Of a DNA stretch of 64,000 nt, positions 10,138-18,891 are shown piece by piece. Source of the DNA: Flavobacterium sp. LPB0248 (lineage in GTDB: Bacteria > Bacteroidota > Bacteroidia > Flavobacteriales > Flavobacteriaceae); the NCBI RefSeq assembly GCF_013388355.1, contig NZ_CP058246.1:2046001-2110000 (forward strand), in the 5' to 3' direction. Below the pieces are notes generated by a model that worked only from the letters and a program-made list of their open reading frames with translations, had not been told where the DNA came from and ran no database searches. The position numbers and the translations under genes are program-made. Within the stretch, counting starts at the first letter, position 1, and every line of letters starts with the position of its first letter.

Positions 10138-10770
10138 ATGGAAAGAAAACATAGAATAACTGTTCAAACAAATTACAAATTGATTCTGCCAATGCTGTTT
10201 GCGGTTATAACTGTACTTTTTTTCGGCTGCCAGAACAAAGAAGATAAAAAATCGAAAATTGACAATGTTGAAGTTGTCACAGATACGATAGCAACAAAAA
10301 CAGCTGTTTTAGATTCAACTACAATCAATAAGAAAAAACAAGACCAAACTTCACGAGATTTACCAAAAATTGATAAAACCGAATTAAAACAAACGACAAC
10401 AATACGATCTGAAAAAATAAAGGAAAACAAAACCAATACTTCAAAAACAGCCATTTATGCTTCTCCCACAGGAGAAGTAGCTTCTCAAACAAATGCAGAA
10501 TTCCCTGGCGGAATAGAACAATTTCATAACTTCTTCATGAAAGAATATAAAAAACCAGAAGATGTAAACTATTGGAAACTCAATTTCACTCTCGCATTCG
10601 CAGTAGAAAAAAACGGTTCGGTTTCTTTTCTTGAATGTTCGCCAGCTGTTGAAGAATCACTGCAAAAAGAAATTATCAGGGTTTTAAGTTTATGCCCTAA
10701 ATGGCAACCCGGAGAATCGAACGGAAAAAAAGTTAGAATGCAATATTCTGTACCTATTTTATTGAAATAA
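10138..10770 (+). CDS. Lipoprotein with TonB C-terminal-like domain
   Basis: 210 residues. A short basic start, a hydrophobic stretch and the lipobox-like FFGC (about residues 29-32) indicate a lipoprotein. Residues 35-115 are a low-complexity Lys/Thr/Asp-rich linker. The last 95 residues (EFPGGIEQFHNFF, then VEKNGSVSFLECS, LCPKWQPGESNGKKVRMQYSVPI) match the pattern of the TonB C-terminal domain common in Bacteroidota. No N-terminal transmembrane anchor of ordinary TonB type remains, so it may be a periplasmic binding module rather than an energy transducer. It lies 52 bp before dxs and may be cotranscribed with it. Confidence 0.72.
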   Translation: MERKHRITVQTNYKLILPMLFAVITVLFFGCQNKEDKKSKIDNVEVVTDTIATKTAVLDSTTINKKKQDQTSRDLPKIDKTELKQTTTIRSEKIKENKTNTSKTAIYASPTGEVASQTNAEFPGGIEQFHNFFMKEYKKPEDVNYWKLNFTLAFAVEKNGSVSFLECSPAVEESLQKEIIRVLSLCPKWQPGESNGKKVRMQYSVPILLK

Positions 10771-10800
10771 GACTCCGCAAGAAAATTAAATTTAAAACCG

Positions 10801-10808
10801 TAAATTTG
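10801..10808 (+). promoter_or_regulatory. Possible -7 element upstream of dxs
   Basis: TAAATTTG fits the Bacteroidota TAnnTTTG -7 consensus and lies 14 bp before the dxs start. No TTG is seen at the expected -33 distance, so this is weak. Confidence 0.3.
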
Positions 10809-10822
10809 CTTTTTACCTTACA

Positions 10823-12610
10823 ATGAAAAGCGATTTACTCTCCAACATATACAATCCTGCCGATTTGCGTCTTTTAAAAGAAGAACAGCTCACTCAAGTT
10901 GCTCAAGAGCTTCGTCAGTTTATTATTGATATTGTTTCTGTAAAAGAAGGTCATTTAGGCGCAAGTTTGGGCGTTGTAGAACTCACCATTGCTTTACACT
11001 ACGTTTTTAATACTCCAGATGATTTATTGGTTTGGGATGTTGGACATCAGGCGTACGGGCATAAAATACTGACCGAAAGGAAAGAAATTTTCCATACGAA
11101 CAGACAGATTGATGGAATTTCCGGTTTTCCGAAAAGAAGCGAAAGTGTTTACGATACTTTTGGCGTTGGACATTCTTCCACTTCTATTTCTGCCGCACTT
11201 GGAATGGCGATTGCGTCTAAACTGCAAGGTGATTTCGACAAAGAACATATTGCAGTTATTGGAGATGCTTCTATTGCCAGTGGAATGGCTTTTGAAGGTT
11301 TAAATCATGCCGGAGTTACAGATGCCAATATTTTGGTAATTCTAAACGATAATGCTATCGGAATTGATCCAAGCGTCGGTGCTTTGAAAAAATACCTTAC
11401 TTCAGTTAAAAACGGAAAAAATCCGAGGCAAAATAATATCATTAAATCTTTGAATTTTGATTATTCAGGTCCAATAGACGGTCATGATCTTCCAAAATTA
11501 ATCAAAGAATTAAAACGCTTAAAAAAGATTAAAGGCCCTAAATTCCTTCATATTGTTACAACTAAAGGAAAAGGATTGCAGCAAGCTGAGGAAAATCAGG
11601 TAAAATATCATGCGCCTGGAAAATTTGATGCTCTAACTGGAGAAATTCATTTAAAATCGGAAGAAAATCTTGCTCCTAAATATCAGGATGTTTTTGGCTT
11701 GACTATTTTAGATTTAGCCAAAAAGAATGAAAAAATAATCGGAATCACACCTGCCATGCCATCTGGAAGTTCCTTAAAATTTATGATGGATGAATTCCCA
11801 GAACGTGCTTTTGATGTTGGAATTGCCGAGCAACATGCAGTAACGCTGGCAGCAGGAATGGCCACTCAGGGCATGATTGTGTATTGCAACATTTACTCCA
11901 CATTTTTACAGCGTGCCTACGATCAGGTAATTCATGATGTAGCATTGCAAAATTTACCTGTCATTTTTTGTTTGGACCGCGCAGGATTAGTTGGTGAAGA
12001 TGGCGCAACGCATCATGGTGTTTTTGACATCGCGTATCTGCGTTCGATTCCGAATATGGTTATCTATGCTCCACTAAACGAAATTGAACTTCAAAACATT
12101 TTATACACCGTTCAATTAGGAATAGATCATCCCATCGCAATTCGATATCCAAGAGGCCGCGGAGTCTTGCCAAATTGGGAAGTAGAAAATTTCGGACATT
12201 ACGAAAAAATAAATTGGGGCAAGGCAAAATGCCTGAAAGATGGTACGAAAGTTGCTGTGCTATCGGCCGGAACAATTGGAAATAATGTTATAGAAGCATT
12301 AAAAGAATCAATCAATTCTAACGAGATTGCGCATTATAACTTTAGTTTTATTAAACCACTAGATTACAACACATTAAACTCTGTTTTTTCAACTTTCGAA
12401 CGTATTATCACAATCGAAGAAGGGGTTAAAAATGGCGGTTTTGGAAGTGCAGTTTTAGAGTTTGCAGCATCAAATAATTTTAAAAATTCTATTGAAATTT
12501 TGGGTGTTCCAGACGAGTTTATCGAACATGGAACGGTAAATCAACTGCAACAATTGTGTAAAATTGACGTTAAAAGTTTAATAAATCTTTTTTCTAACGG
12601 TTCAAAATAA
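10823..12610 (+). CDS. dxs: 1-deoxy-D-xylulose-5-phosphate synthase
   Basis: 595 residues. It condenses pyruvate and glyceraldehyde 3-phosphate to DXP, the first step of the MEP isoprenoid pathway, with thiamine diphosphate. Visible motifs are GHQAYGHK (about residue 74), the TPP-binding segment GDASIASGMAFEG (about 147, GDAS in place of GDGA), the catalytic Glu region VGIAEQHAVTLAAG (about 332) and the DRAGLVGEDGATHHG segment (about 385). It is slightly shorter than the 620-residue E. coli enzyme, mainly in the linker, which is usual for the flavobacterial form. The gene starts 52 bp after the lipoprotein gene and ends 32 bp before the DUF3078 gene. Confidence 0.94.
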   Translation: MKSDLLSNIYNPADLRLLKEEQLTQVAQELRQFIIDIVSVKEGHLGASLGVVELTIALHYVFNTPDDLLVWDVGHQAYGHKILTERKEIFHTNRQIDGISGFPKRSESVYDTFGVGHSSTSISAALGMAIASKLQGDFDKEHIAVIGDASIASGMAFEGLNHAGVTDANILVILNDNAIGIDPSVGALKKYLTSVKNGKNPRQNNIIKSLNFDYSGPIDGHDLPKLIKELKRLKKIKGPKFLHIVTTKGKGLQQAEENQVKYHAPGKFDALTGEIHLKSEENLAPKYQDVFGLTILDLAKKNEKIIGITPAMPSGSSLKFMMDEFPERAFDVGIAEQHAVTLAAGMATQGMIVYCNIYSTFLQRAYDQVIHDVALQNLPVIFCLDRAGLVGEDGATHHGVFDIAYLRSIPNMVIYAPLNEIELQNILYTVQLGIDHPIAIRYPRGRGVLPNWEVENFGHYEKINWGKAKCLKDGTKVAVLSAGTIGNNVIEALKESINSNEIAHYNFSFIKPLDYNTLNSVFSTFERIITIEEGVKNGGFGSAVLEFAASNNFKNSIEILGVPDEFIEHGTVNQLQQLCKIDVKSLINLFSNGSK

Positions 12611-12642
12611 TTATTTTGCGACACCAAAAAAAAAATTACCTA

Positions 12643-13644
12643 ATGAAATTATTGCGTTCTACCCTTTTGCTATTATTGCTTTTGTGTACTTCTAATAACT
12701 TTGCCCAGATTATACAAACCACTTTAAGCCCAAATCAAGCACCTAAACCGCCGTCCAACTGGAGCAGAAAGAATCAGATTGGTTTTGACATTTCTGAAAT
12801 TGCTTTTGTAAACTGGAGTGCGGGGGGAACAAGTTCTATTTCAGGTTTATTTAAAGGTGAGTTTGGAAGAACTTACACAAAGAAAAATCATAAATGGGTA
12901 AACGAACTTATTGTAAAATATGGTTTAAATAAACAAGACGGAATCGAGTTAAGAAAAACAGATGACGCCTTTCAGTTCAACTCAACTTATGGTTTCAGAA
13001 AAGATACTGCTTCAGACTGGTACTACTCTTCTAAATTAAATTTCAACACACAATTTACAGATGGTTATAATTACCCAAACCGTGATGTTGCCATTTCTAA
13101 ACCTTTCGCACCAGCTTATATCTTTCTGGGAGCCGGAGCAGAGAATTCAAACAAAGAAAAAAACAGAGTATTTTACTTCTCTCCTATTACATTAAAAACC
13201 ACTTTAGTACTTGATCAATATCTTGCAGACCAAGGTTCTTTCGGGGTTAAGAAAGCGGTTTATGCACCAGATCCGTTAGATCCTACTCAGCAAATATTGA
13301 TTGAAAATGGGCAAAAGGTAAAAGCTGAATTTGGTATACTTTTTACAGCTTATATGAAAAACGAAATCTATAAAAACGTTTTTTACGAAAACAGATTAAG
13401 TTTATATACCGATTACTTAAACAAATTCGGAAATGTCGATATTGATTATGATACACGACTTGATCTTGTTGTTAACGCTTACGTAAAGGCTAATATCGGT
13501 GTTCACTTAATTTATGATGATGATATTAAAACCAAAAAAGATGTTGTTGATCCAACTACAGGAACAACAACTCAGGTAAATGACGGCCCAAGAATGCAAT
13601 TAAGACAAGTTCTAGGAGTTGGTCTGGTTTATGCTTTCAAATAA
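12643..13644 (+). CDS. DUF3078 family outer-membrane protein
   Basis: 333 residues from the ATG at 12643. A longer reading frame opens at TTG 12616, but the ATG gives a clean signal peptide (MKLLRSTLLLLLLLCTSNNFAQ) and is preferred. The body has the DUF3078 hallmarks: a start with NQIGFDISEIAFVNWSAGG and a run of amphipathic strands such as WYYSSKLNFNTQF, ending VGLVYAFK with a terminal aromatic-Lys that suits an outer-membrane barrel. Function is not known for the family. It is followed by a strong bidirectional terminator shared with dgt. Confidence 0.85.
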   Translation: MKLLRSTLLLLLLLCTSNNFAQIIQTTLSPNQAPKPPSNWSRKNQIGFDISEIAFVNWSAGGTSSISGLFKGEFGRTYTKKNHKWVNELIVKYGLNKQDGIELRKTDDAFQFNSTYGFRKDTASDWYYSSKLNFNTQFTDGYNYPNRDVAISKPFAPAYIFLGAGAENSNKEKNRVFYFSPITLKTTLVLDQYLADQGSFGVKKAVYAPDPLDPTQQILIENGQKVKAEFGILFTAYMKNEIYKNVFYENRLSLYTDYLNKFGNVDIDYDTRLDLVVNAYVKANIGVHLIYDDDIKTKKDVVDPTTGTTTQVNDGPRMQLRQVLGVGLVYAFK

Positions 13645-13660
13645 ATAAAATAAGAATAAT

Positions 13661-13701
13661 AAAAAATGCCTCTTTCGTTAATTTTGAAAGAGGCATTTTT
13701 T
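13661..13701 (+). terminator. Bidirectional intrinsic terminator between the DUF3078 gene and dgt
   Basis: Perfect 16-bp arms, AAAAAATGCCTCTTTC (13661-13676) and its complement (13686-13701), are flanked by A- and T-runs. It can serve both converging genes. Confidence 0.92.
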
Positions 13702-13718
13702 ATTGTAGAAGAATCGAT

Positions 13719-15065
13719 TTAACGCTTTTTCTGTCCTTGAATTGTTTCGTATAATTCAAGTGCGTTTCCGTCTGTAAGAAGCGAAACGTAGTGACAAATA
13801 TGCAATAAACGTTCGTATAAATTAGTTTTATCTAAATGGTGTTTCTCTGGCAGCATTTTCAAAATCAATTTGTCATAATTTGAAGCCGTTCCTTCATATT
13901 TATTATTGAATGCTGTGATGAACTTATCCAATAATGTTTGAATGATTTGATAACCTACAATTTCTTTTTCTATCACTTCACGGCTTTGGTAGATTTTTTC
14001 AACACTTAGTTTAATGATATCATTCATCTGTGCTTTGTATTTACTTTTGTCTGTTAAAGCATACGGAAAGTTTCCTGCAAGAATTGCTTCTTCATTTTCA
14101 ACAAAGACATTTACAGCATCATTAATTAAAGTTCCGATAGCCAAAGCTCGTAAATAACTAATACGATCTTCTTTTGTAGTTAATGATTTGTATTTAGAAA
14201 CCCCAATATTGTCTTTGACTAGATTAATTAAATATTCTAAAGCAAAATCTTCAGAAACTAAACCTAAATTAATTCCGTCTTCAAAATCGATAATGGTGTA
14301 GCAAATATCATCTGCAGCTTCAACTAAATAAGCCAATGGATGTCTTTCGAAACCAATATCTTCACCAGATTTATTGGCTATCATTCCCATATCTTTGGCT
14401 ACTTCCTCAAAGAATAATTTATCAGACTGAAAAAAACCGTATTTTTTATCGGAAATATTATTGGTTGGTTTTTTCGGAAGGCTTTCTTTCGGATATTTCA
14501 TAAAAGCTCCCAAGGTTGCATACGAAATACGAAGTCCGCCCTCAATTCCTGGACGGCTTGCTGTAAGAACTGAAAATCCATTGGCATTTCCTTCAAAATC
14601 AATCAAATCCTGCCATTGTTTATCTGTAAGCTGATTTCTGTATTTTTGTCCATTTCCGATAGAAAAATATTCTCCAATTGCTTTTTCACCAGAATGCCCA
14701 AAAGGCGGATTTCCAATGTCATGCGCCAACGAAGCTGCAGCTACAATAGCTCCAAAATCGTTCATATGATAACCGTGAACTTCTTTCAGATAAGGATACT
14801 TTTCAATGATTTTTTTTCCAACCAAACGCCCCAGCGAGCGACCAACAACCGAAACTTCCAAGCTATGCGTTAAACGCGTATGAACGAAATCTGTCTTAGA
14901 AAGCGGAATAACCTGTGTTTTATCTTGTAAACTTCTAAAAGCAGCAGAAAAGATAATTCGATCATAATCTACTTCAAATCCTAAACGGGTATCATCTTGT
15001 TCTACACGTAATCTTTTGCTTGTATCTCCTTGACGTTTTAATGATAAAAGTTGTTCCCAGTTCAT
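13719..15065 (-). CDS. dgt: Deoxyguanosinetriphosphate triphosphohydrolase (dGTPase, HD family)
   Basis: 448 residues. It hydrolyses dGTP or other dNTPs to deoxynucleoside and triphosphate. The HD motif is seen in SLAHDIGNPPFGHSGE (about residue 113), with an early conserved His in THSLEV (about 67) and a later EAADDICYTIIDFEDG segment (about 246) carrying the metal-binding Asp. The N-terminal RLRVEQDDTRLGFEVDYDRI segment matches the Dgt family. A heptad-type repeat lies immediately upstream of the ATG. Confidence 0.93.
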   Translation of the reverse strand: MNWEQLLSLKRQGDTSKRLRVEQDDTRLGFEVDYDRIIFSAAFRSLQDKTQVIPLSKTDFVHTRLTHSLEVSVVGRSLGRLVGKKIIEKYPYLKEVHGYHMNDFGAIVAAASLAHDIGNPPFGHSGEKAIGEYFSIGNGQKYRNQLTDKQWQDLIDFEGNANGFSVLTASRPGIEGGLRISYATLGAFMKYPKESLPKKPTNNISDKKYGFFQSDKLFFEEVAKDMGMIANKSGEDIGFERHPLAYLVEAADDICYTIIDFEDGINLGLVSEDFALEYLINLVKDNIGVSKYKSLTTKEDRISYLRALAIGTLINDAVNVFVENEEAILAGNFPYALTDKSKYKAQMNDIIKLSVEKIYQSREVIEKEIVGYQIIQTLLDKFITAFNNKYEGTASNYDKLILKMLPEKHHLDKTNLYERLLHICHYVSLLTDGNALELYETIQGQKKR

Positions 15066-15068
15066 TTG

Positions 15069-15110
15069 ATTTTAGATTGTAGATTAAAGATTTTAGATTA
15101 ATGATCTAAA
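15069..15110. repeat. 7-nt-period repeat just upstream of dgt
   Basis: Six consecutive heptamers of the type ATTTTAG / ATTGTAG / ATTAAAG can be read in strict register from 15069, starting 4 bp before the dgt start codon. The same ATTTTAG/AAAATCT family recurs at 62776-62810. Confidence 0.7.
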
Positions 15111-15198
15111 TCTTGATTTAAGACTTCAAAAATACATTTTATTTTAGGATAAAATATGGCACAAGTTAATTTGATTTAAAACAATAAATGTTTTGTTC

Positions 15199-15260
15199 GC
15201 CACAAATTTCACGAATTATTGTAAACATATTGATTTGTGAAAATTTGTGAAATTTGTGGC
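15199..15260. repeat. Inverted repeat GCCACAAATTTCAC / GTGAAATTTGTGGC
   Basis: Perfect 14-bp arms at 15199-15212 and 15247-15260. It belongs to the same general GCCACA...TGTGGC class as the element at 3741-3801 but has a different inner sequence. It sits in the spacer between dgt and the Lrp remnant. Confidence 0.8.
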
Positions 15261-15322
15261 AAATAAAATCTAAACACATTCCTAAAAATCGCTATAATCC
15301 TTTTAATCTATGGCAAAAAAAA

Positions 15323-15535
15323 TTAAAATTCTAAAGCGTTACTGTGTTTGATTTCTCCCATTACAAAAATACTATTAGCGTTTCCGATGTTCTTGATCGT
15401 TGACAATTTATTCATTATAAAATCCTGATAACTAGTCATGTCTTGCACCAAAATCTTCAGCATAAAATTGTAATCTCCAGCTATTTTATAACATTCTATA
15501 ATTCCTGGAAGTAGTGTAAAAACGATGATACGCAC
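15323..15535 (-). pseudogene. Lrp/AsnC family regulator, C-terminal remnant
   Basis: Only about 65 residues remain. The part ECYKIAGDYNFMLKILVQD, followed by NKLSTIKNIGNANSIFVMGEIKHSNALEF, is a clear match to the ligand-sensing (RAM) domain end of Lrp/AsnC proteins, which are normally about 150 residues long. Upstream on the minus strand the frame has no HTH sequence and meets stops within 20 codons, and I see no HTH in the other frames. The reading frame begins with GTG and has no good start. The stop codon is directly joined to a TGGCAAAAAAAA repeat edge. It is most simply a decayed gene that lost its DNA-binding half. Confidence 0.82.
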
Positions 15536-15650
15536 ATATCTTACAGCGAATTCAACGACATCAATCCGTTATCTTCCGTCCTAAAAATGGTTTTAGTTTT
15601 ACAATAAGAACAAAACCCTATTTTAATACTCTTATAACCTAAAGAAGCAA

Positions 15651-15678
15651 TTGATCTCCTTTTACCCTTCTAATTTTG
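15651..15678 (+). promoter_or_regulatory. Candidate promoter for the first AraC-type gene
   Basis: TTG (15651-15653), 17 bp, then TAATTTTG (15671-15678) fits the Bacteroidota TTG-N17-23-TAnnTTTG promoter. The start codon is at 15795, giving a leader of about 110 nt. Confidence 0.55.
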
Positions 15679-15794
15679 CACCGTTGACACCAAATATTTT
15701 ATTTTAAAGATTTATCTATAAATAGAAAAACTCAAATTAATTGATTGTTGTTGTATTTACCATACTTCTTATTTGATACTGCAATATTATTTCT

Positions 15795-16778
15795 ATGAGA
15801 ACAATTAAACATTCATTCGGTACAGACTTAAATTGGGCGGAATCATTAGCTCAGAAATTAGGCGGAAAGTTTGAGAATAATTTTATAATTCCAAAAGAAG
15901 ACAACAAATTACCGAAAACGAGATACATTCTTAATTGCGAAGATGGAATTACTGCCTATTACGTTGAAACTTTTAATGAGGAAAATTTTTGTTTTATTAC
16001 TGAAAATACAACTGATAATTTTATAAGCCTTTATTACGATTTAACAGAGGGCGAAGGAGCGCTATTTAATGCTGATAATACATATAAAGTTGGACATTGG
16101 AATTATAACTTTGGAGTAATTGACAGTAATTTACAAACAAAATATCTTGTGAATGCAGGGACCAAAACTTTTTTACTGGCTATTTTCATAAACAAAGAAA
16201 CGATTAGATCTTTTGCTGAAGAAAACAACATTCCTTTTCAAGATATTTTCACCAGCAACGACTCATCAAAAAGCATCCCTACAAGATTATATCGAATTAG
16301 CAGTGAAAGCTTTAACCTTATAAATGATTTGCGTAAACTAAAAGTTGGAGGAGACATTTTCGATTTGAACCTTAGAGGAACTGTGCATATATTGCTTTGT
16401 AATTTTTTAAAAAAAATTTCAACCAATACCATGATCTCTCAGACTATCCATGAAGATGATTTATCACGCATTATCTTGAGCCAAATATTTTTAATGGAAA
16501 ATATCGAAAATCATTTTCCTTCTATCAAATTAATGGCAAAAAAAGCCAATATGTCTGAATCTAAATTTCTGGTCTTATTTAGAAAAATAACTGGATTGAC
16601 TCCTAACTCTTTTTTTATCGAAAACAAACTGTACCGTTCCAAAGAGCTAATTGAAGAGCAAAGATTATCAATAGCCGAAATATCAGATAAGCTTAAATTT
16701 TCTAATCATTCTTATTTCTCCTTTTTGTTTAAGAAACATTTTGGGCTTTCGCCAAGTGCTTTTGCTAAACAATTGTAA
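15795..16778 (+). CDS. AraC family transcriptional regulator
   Basis: 327 residues. The C-terminal 100 residues form the double helix-turn-helix of the AraC/XylS family: a first helix set around IKLMAKKANMSESKFLVLFRKITG and the signature end with FSNHSYFSFLFKKHFGLSPSAFAK. The first 220 residues are a poorly conserved sensor region that I cannot assign. A second, distantly similar regulator of the same size follows 41 bp downstream on the same strand, so the two may be cotranscribed. The spr motility operon converges on them from the other side. The regulated genes are unknown. Confidence 0.88.
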   Translation: MRTIKHSFGTDLNWAESLAQKLGGKFENNFIIPKEDNKLPKTRYILNCEDGITAYYVETFNEENFCFITENTTDNFISLYYDLTEGEGALFNADNTYKVGHWNYNFGVIDSNLQTKYLVNAGTKTFLLAIFINKETIRSFAEENNIPFQDIFTSNDSSKSIPTRLYRISSESFNLINDLRKLKVGGDIFDLNLRGTVHILLCNFLKKISTNTMISQTIHEDDLSRIILSQIFLMENIENHFPSIKLMAKKANMSESKFLVLFRKITGLTPNSFFIENKLYRSKELIEEQRLSIAEISDKLKFSNHSYFSFLFKKHFGLSPSAFAKQL

Positions 16779-16819
16779 AAGCAAAACTTCCTTTAAATAT
16801 AAAAATCGTTTTACTAATT

Positions 16820-17821
16820 ATGAGAAAGTCCACACATTTTTACAGTTTAAATTCAGAGTGGCAGTATCGACTGACTTGCGCAAAAGATAATACTATCCTA
16901 AACAAAGAAATTATTGTTTTACCAGAAACACTTGGTAAGGGGAAATCTTATTTTACTCAAATTACCTCAGGAATTTCTGTACTGTTTATAGACTTCAATT
17001 TAACAAAACCTATAAAAATAAATCATACTAAATCAGACAATGACTTTTATATCTTTCATTTTGATTTAAGTGAAAAAACCAGTTCTATAAAAATAAATGA
17101 TATCGATTATAAAACGGGAGTATCACAAAGTTCTGGCTTAACCATCTTAAGTAGTGATGTTGATAGTTCTTTTAGTCCTCCTGTAGGATGTCGAACACTT
17201 GTGCTACGTTTACTAATTGATAAAATTTTACTTAACGGATTTCTTAAAAACCATCAAAATGAAGGCCCTCTAATTCAAGAGATAGAAACTAACAACGAAC
17301 CGCTTCATTATCATGACACTATTGACAGTAATAGCATTGTATTGATTGAGTCTATTAGGAAAAAATCTTTTATTGAATCCCTATTCGACTCTTATTTAAA
17401 AGGCGCTTCTTTAAAAATTTTGGGGAATTTTTTAAATCGCTATTCCGATTTAAAAGAAGAAAAAAATGAAATTACCGACACTGAAAAAAAAGCCATCAGT
17501 GCGACCAGAGACTATCTTGTAAAAAATCTGCATAACCCATTTCCTTCTATTCTGTTTTTATCTAAAATGGCGCATATGTCATCATCCAGATACATCTATT
17601 TATTTAAATTAAAATATAAGGTAACTCCAAATATTTTCTTTACACAGGAAAAAATGCTTTTATCAAATACACTTTTAAAAAGTGGCAATTATAGCTCTTT
17701 AACTGAAATAATTTACGAACTGAATTACAACAGATTAAGTTATTTTTCATCAAAATACTATTCCTTCTTTAATAGAAAACCTTCAGATGACTTTGTAAAA
17801 AGAGTAAGTATTCAATTGTAA
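16820..17821 (+). CDS. AraC family transcriptional regulator (second, divergent)
   Basis: 333 residues, with the same layout as its upstream neighbour: a long unassigned N-terminal region and a C-terminal AraC-type DNA-binding domain (about residues 235-333). The first HTH is readable around ILFLSKMAHMSSSRYIYLFK, and the second ends with LSYFSSKYYSFFNRKPSDDF. The second half is less canonical than in the neighbour (FNRKPSDDF in place of the usual G-SPS-FR), so binding specificity may have drifted. The pair is probably an old duplication. Its stop is 55 bp from the convergent sprF stop. Confidence 0.84.
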   Translation: MRKSTHFYSLNSEWQYRLTCAKDNTILNKEIIVLPETLGKGKSYFTQITSGISVLFIDFNLTKPIKINHTKSDNDFYIFHFDLSEKTSSIKINDIDYKTGVSQSSGLTILSSDVDSSFSPPVGCRTLVLRLLIDKILLNGFLKNHQNEGPLIQEIETNNEPLHYHDTIDSNSIVLIESIRKKSFIESLFDSYLKGASLKILGNFLNRYSDLKEEKNEITDTEKKAISATRDYLVKNLHNPFPSILFLSKMAHMSSSRYIYLFKLKYKVTPNIFFTQEKMLLSNTLLKSGNYSSLTEIIYELNYNRLSYFSSKYYSFFNRKPSDDFVKRVSIQL

Positions 17822-17876
17822 GACATTTTAATATTACTAAAATCTTTTTCATCATCCAGTTTAGCTTTTTTAAGAA

Positions 17877-18851
17877 TTAGTTACGAACTGGATTTTGAGT
17901 ACAAGGGCAATTACTAATGGACTGAAGAAAATCAAATCCAATAGTTACAACATGAGTACCTGAATTGTAAGCTCCAATTTGATTAAGTGATGCCTGATAA
18001 GAATATCCAAAATAAAAATCAAGTTTCTTAAAACCAGCCATTGGACCAACCAGTAAAGGTTTAAATGCTTGATCATTGAGAAAACGATAAGAAACGCCTA
18101 TCCAATAATAATCTTCAAAGCGGTTGTACTGTCTAAACTTAAAGTTCAAATCGGTACTAGAACGTTTATCACCTTCAAACAATTGATAATAAACAGATGG
18201 TTCAAACTCGATTTTATTATTTTCTTTTCCCTTAAAAACATATCCAGTATACACTTGGTAATTTCGAAGCAAATTAGGTTCATTACTATCAAATTTATCA
18301 AGTTGTTTATTCAAAATGTTACTTGCATTTAAACTAAAATAAAACGATTTATTTCTATACAAAACACCTACATCAAAATTATGATTAGAAATAGATCTGT
18401 TATTAGTAATACCAGGATCTGGAAATGGGTTTTCGTATGTTGTACTAAATTTATCTACATCAATCTTAAAATTATTGAGATTATAGGAGATCCCAAAAGA
18501 CAGGTATTCTCTTGAATAATAATCCAAAATCAGGTGATGTGCAAAAGAAACTTTAGCTCCTATTTGTTTTGTATATCCATTTTTATCATTGTAAAGAGAG
18601 ATTCCTACTCCTGAGCGATCTAGAATACGCATATCAGCATAAACTGATTGGTTATCGGGTGCATCTTTAATTCCTACCCATTGTGTTAATCCATTGGCAC
18701 GTATTCTAAGGTTATCACCAATTCCAGCAAATGTTGGAGATACTACAAATGGATTATCTGCAAGATATTGCGTAAAAACAGGCAAATTCAATTCTTGGCT
18801 GTAACCTGATGTTACAGCCATAAGCAGAATTGATATTATAATTTTTTTCAT
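17877..18851 (-). CDS. sprF: SprF, PorP/SprF-type outer-membrane partner for SprB secretion
   Basis: 324 residues from the ATG at 18851; a TTG 24 bp further upstream extends the frame, but the ATG starts a clean signal peptide (MKKIIISILLMAVTSGYSQ). The protein has the PorP/SprF pattern: LPVFTQYLADNPFVVSPTFAG near the start, GVGISLYNDKNG in the middle and beta-strand-rich sequence to the end. In F. johnsoniae SprF is needed to deliver the adhesin SprB through the type IX system to the cell surface. Here it is the last gene of the operon, 40 bp downstream of the SprB-type gene, exactly as in the known sprCDBF order. Confidence 0.9.
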   Translation of the reverse strand: MKKIIISILLMAVTSGYSQELNLPVFTQYLADNPFVVSPTFAGIGDNLRIRANGLTQWVGIKDAPDNQSVYADMRILDRSGVGISLYNDKNGYTKQIGAKVSFAHHLILDYYSREYLSFGISYNLNNFKIDVDKFSTTYENPFPDPGITNNRSISNHNFDVGVLYRNKSFYFSLNASNILNKQLDKFDSNEPNLLRNYQVYTGYVFKGKENNKIEFEPSVYYQLFEGDKRSSTDLNFKFRQYNRFEDYYWIGVSYRFLNDQAFKPLLVGPMAGFKKLDFYFGYSYQASLNQIGAYNSGTHVVTIGFDFLQSISNCPCTQNPVRN

Positions 18852-18891
18852 TGCATTTTTAATTTTAGATAACAAAATATTTTGCCATTAG

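Noticed and set aside
12616..12642. Longer N-terminus of the DUF3078 gene from a TTG start
   Set aside because: The ATG at 12643 gives a clean signal peptide, and the extra residues add charged sequence before it.
15323..15535. A complete small Lrp-like regulator read as an intact gene
   Set aside because: It lacks the whole HTH region and a credible start, and in-frame stops lie just upstream; a remnant explains it better.
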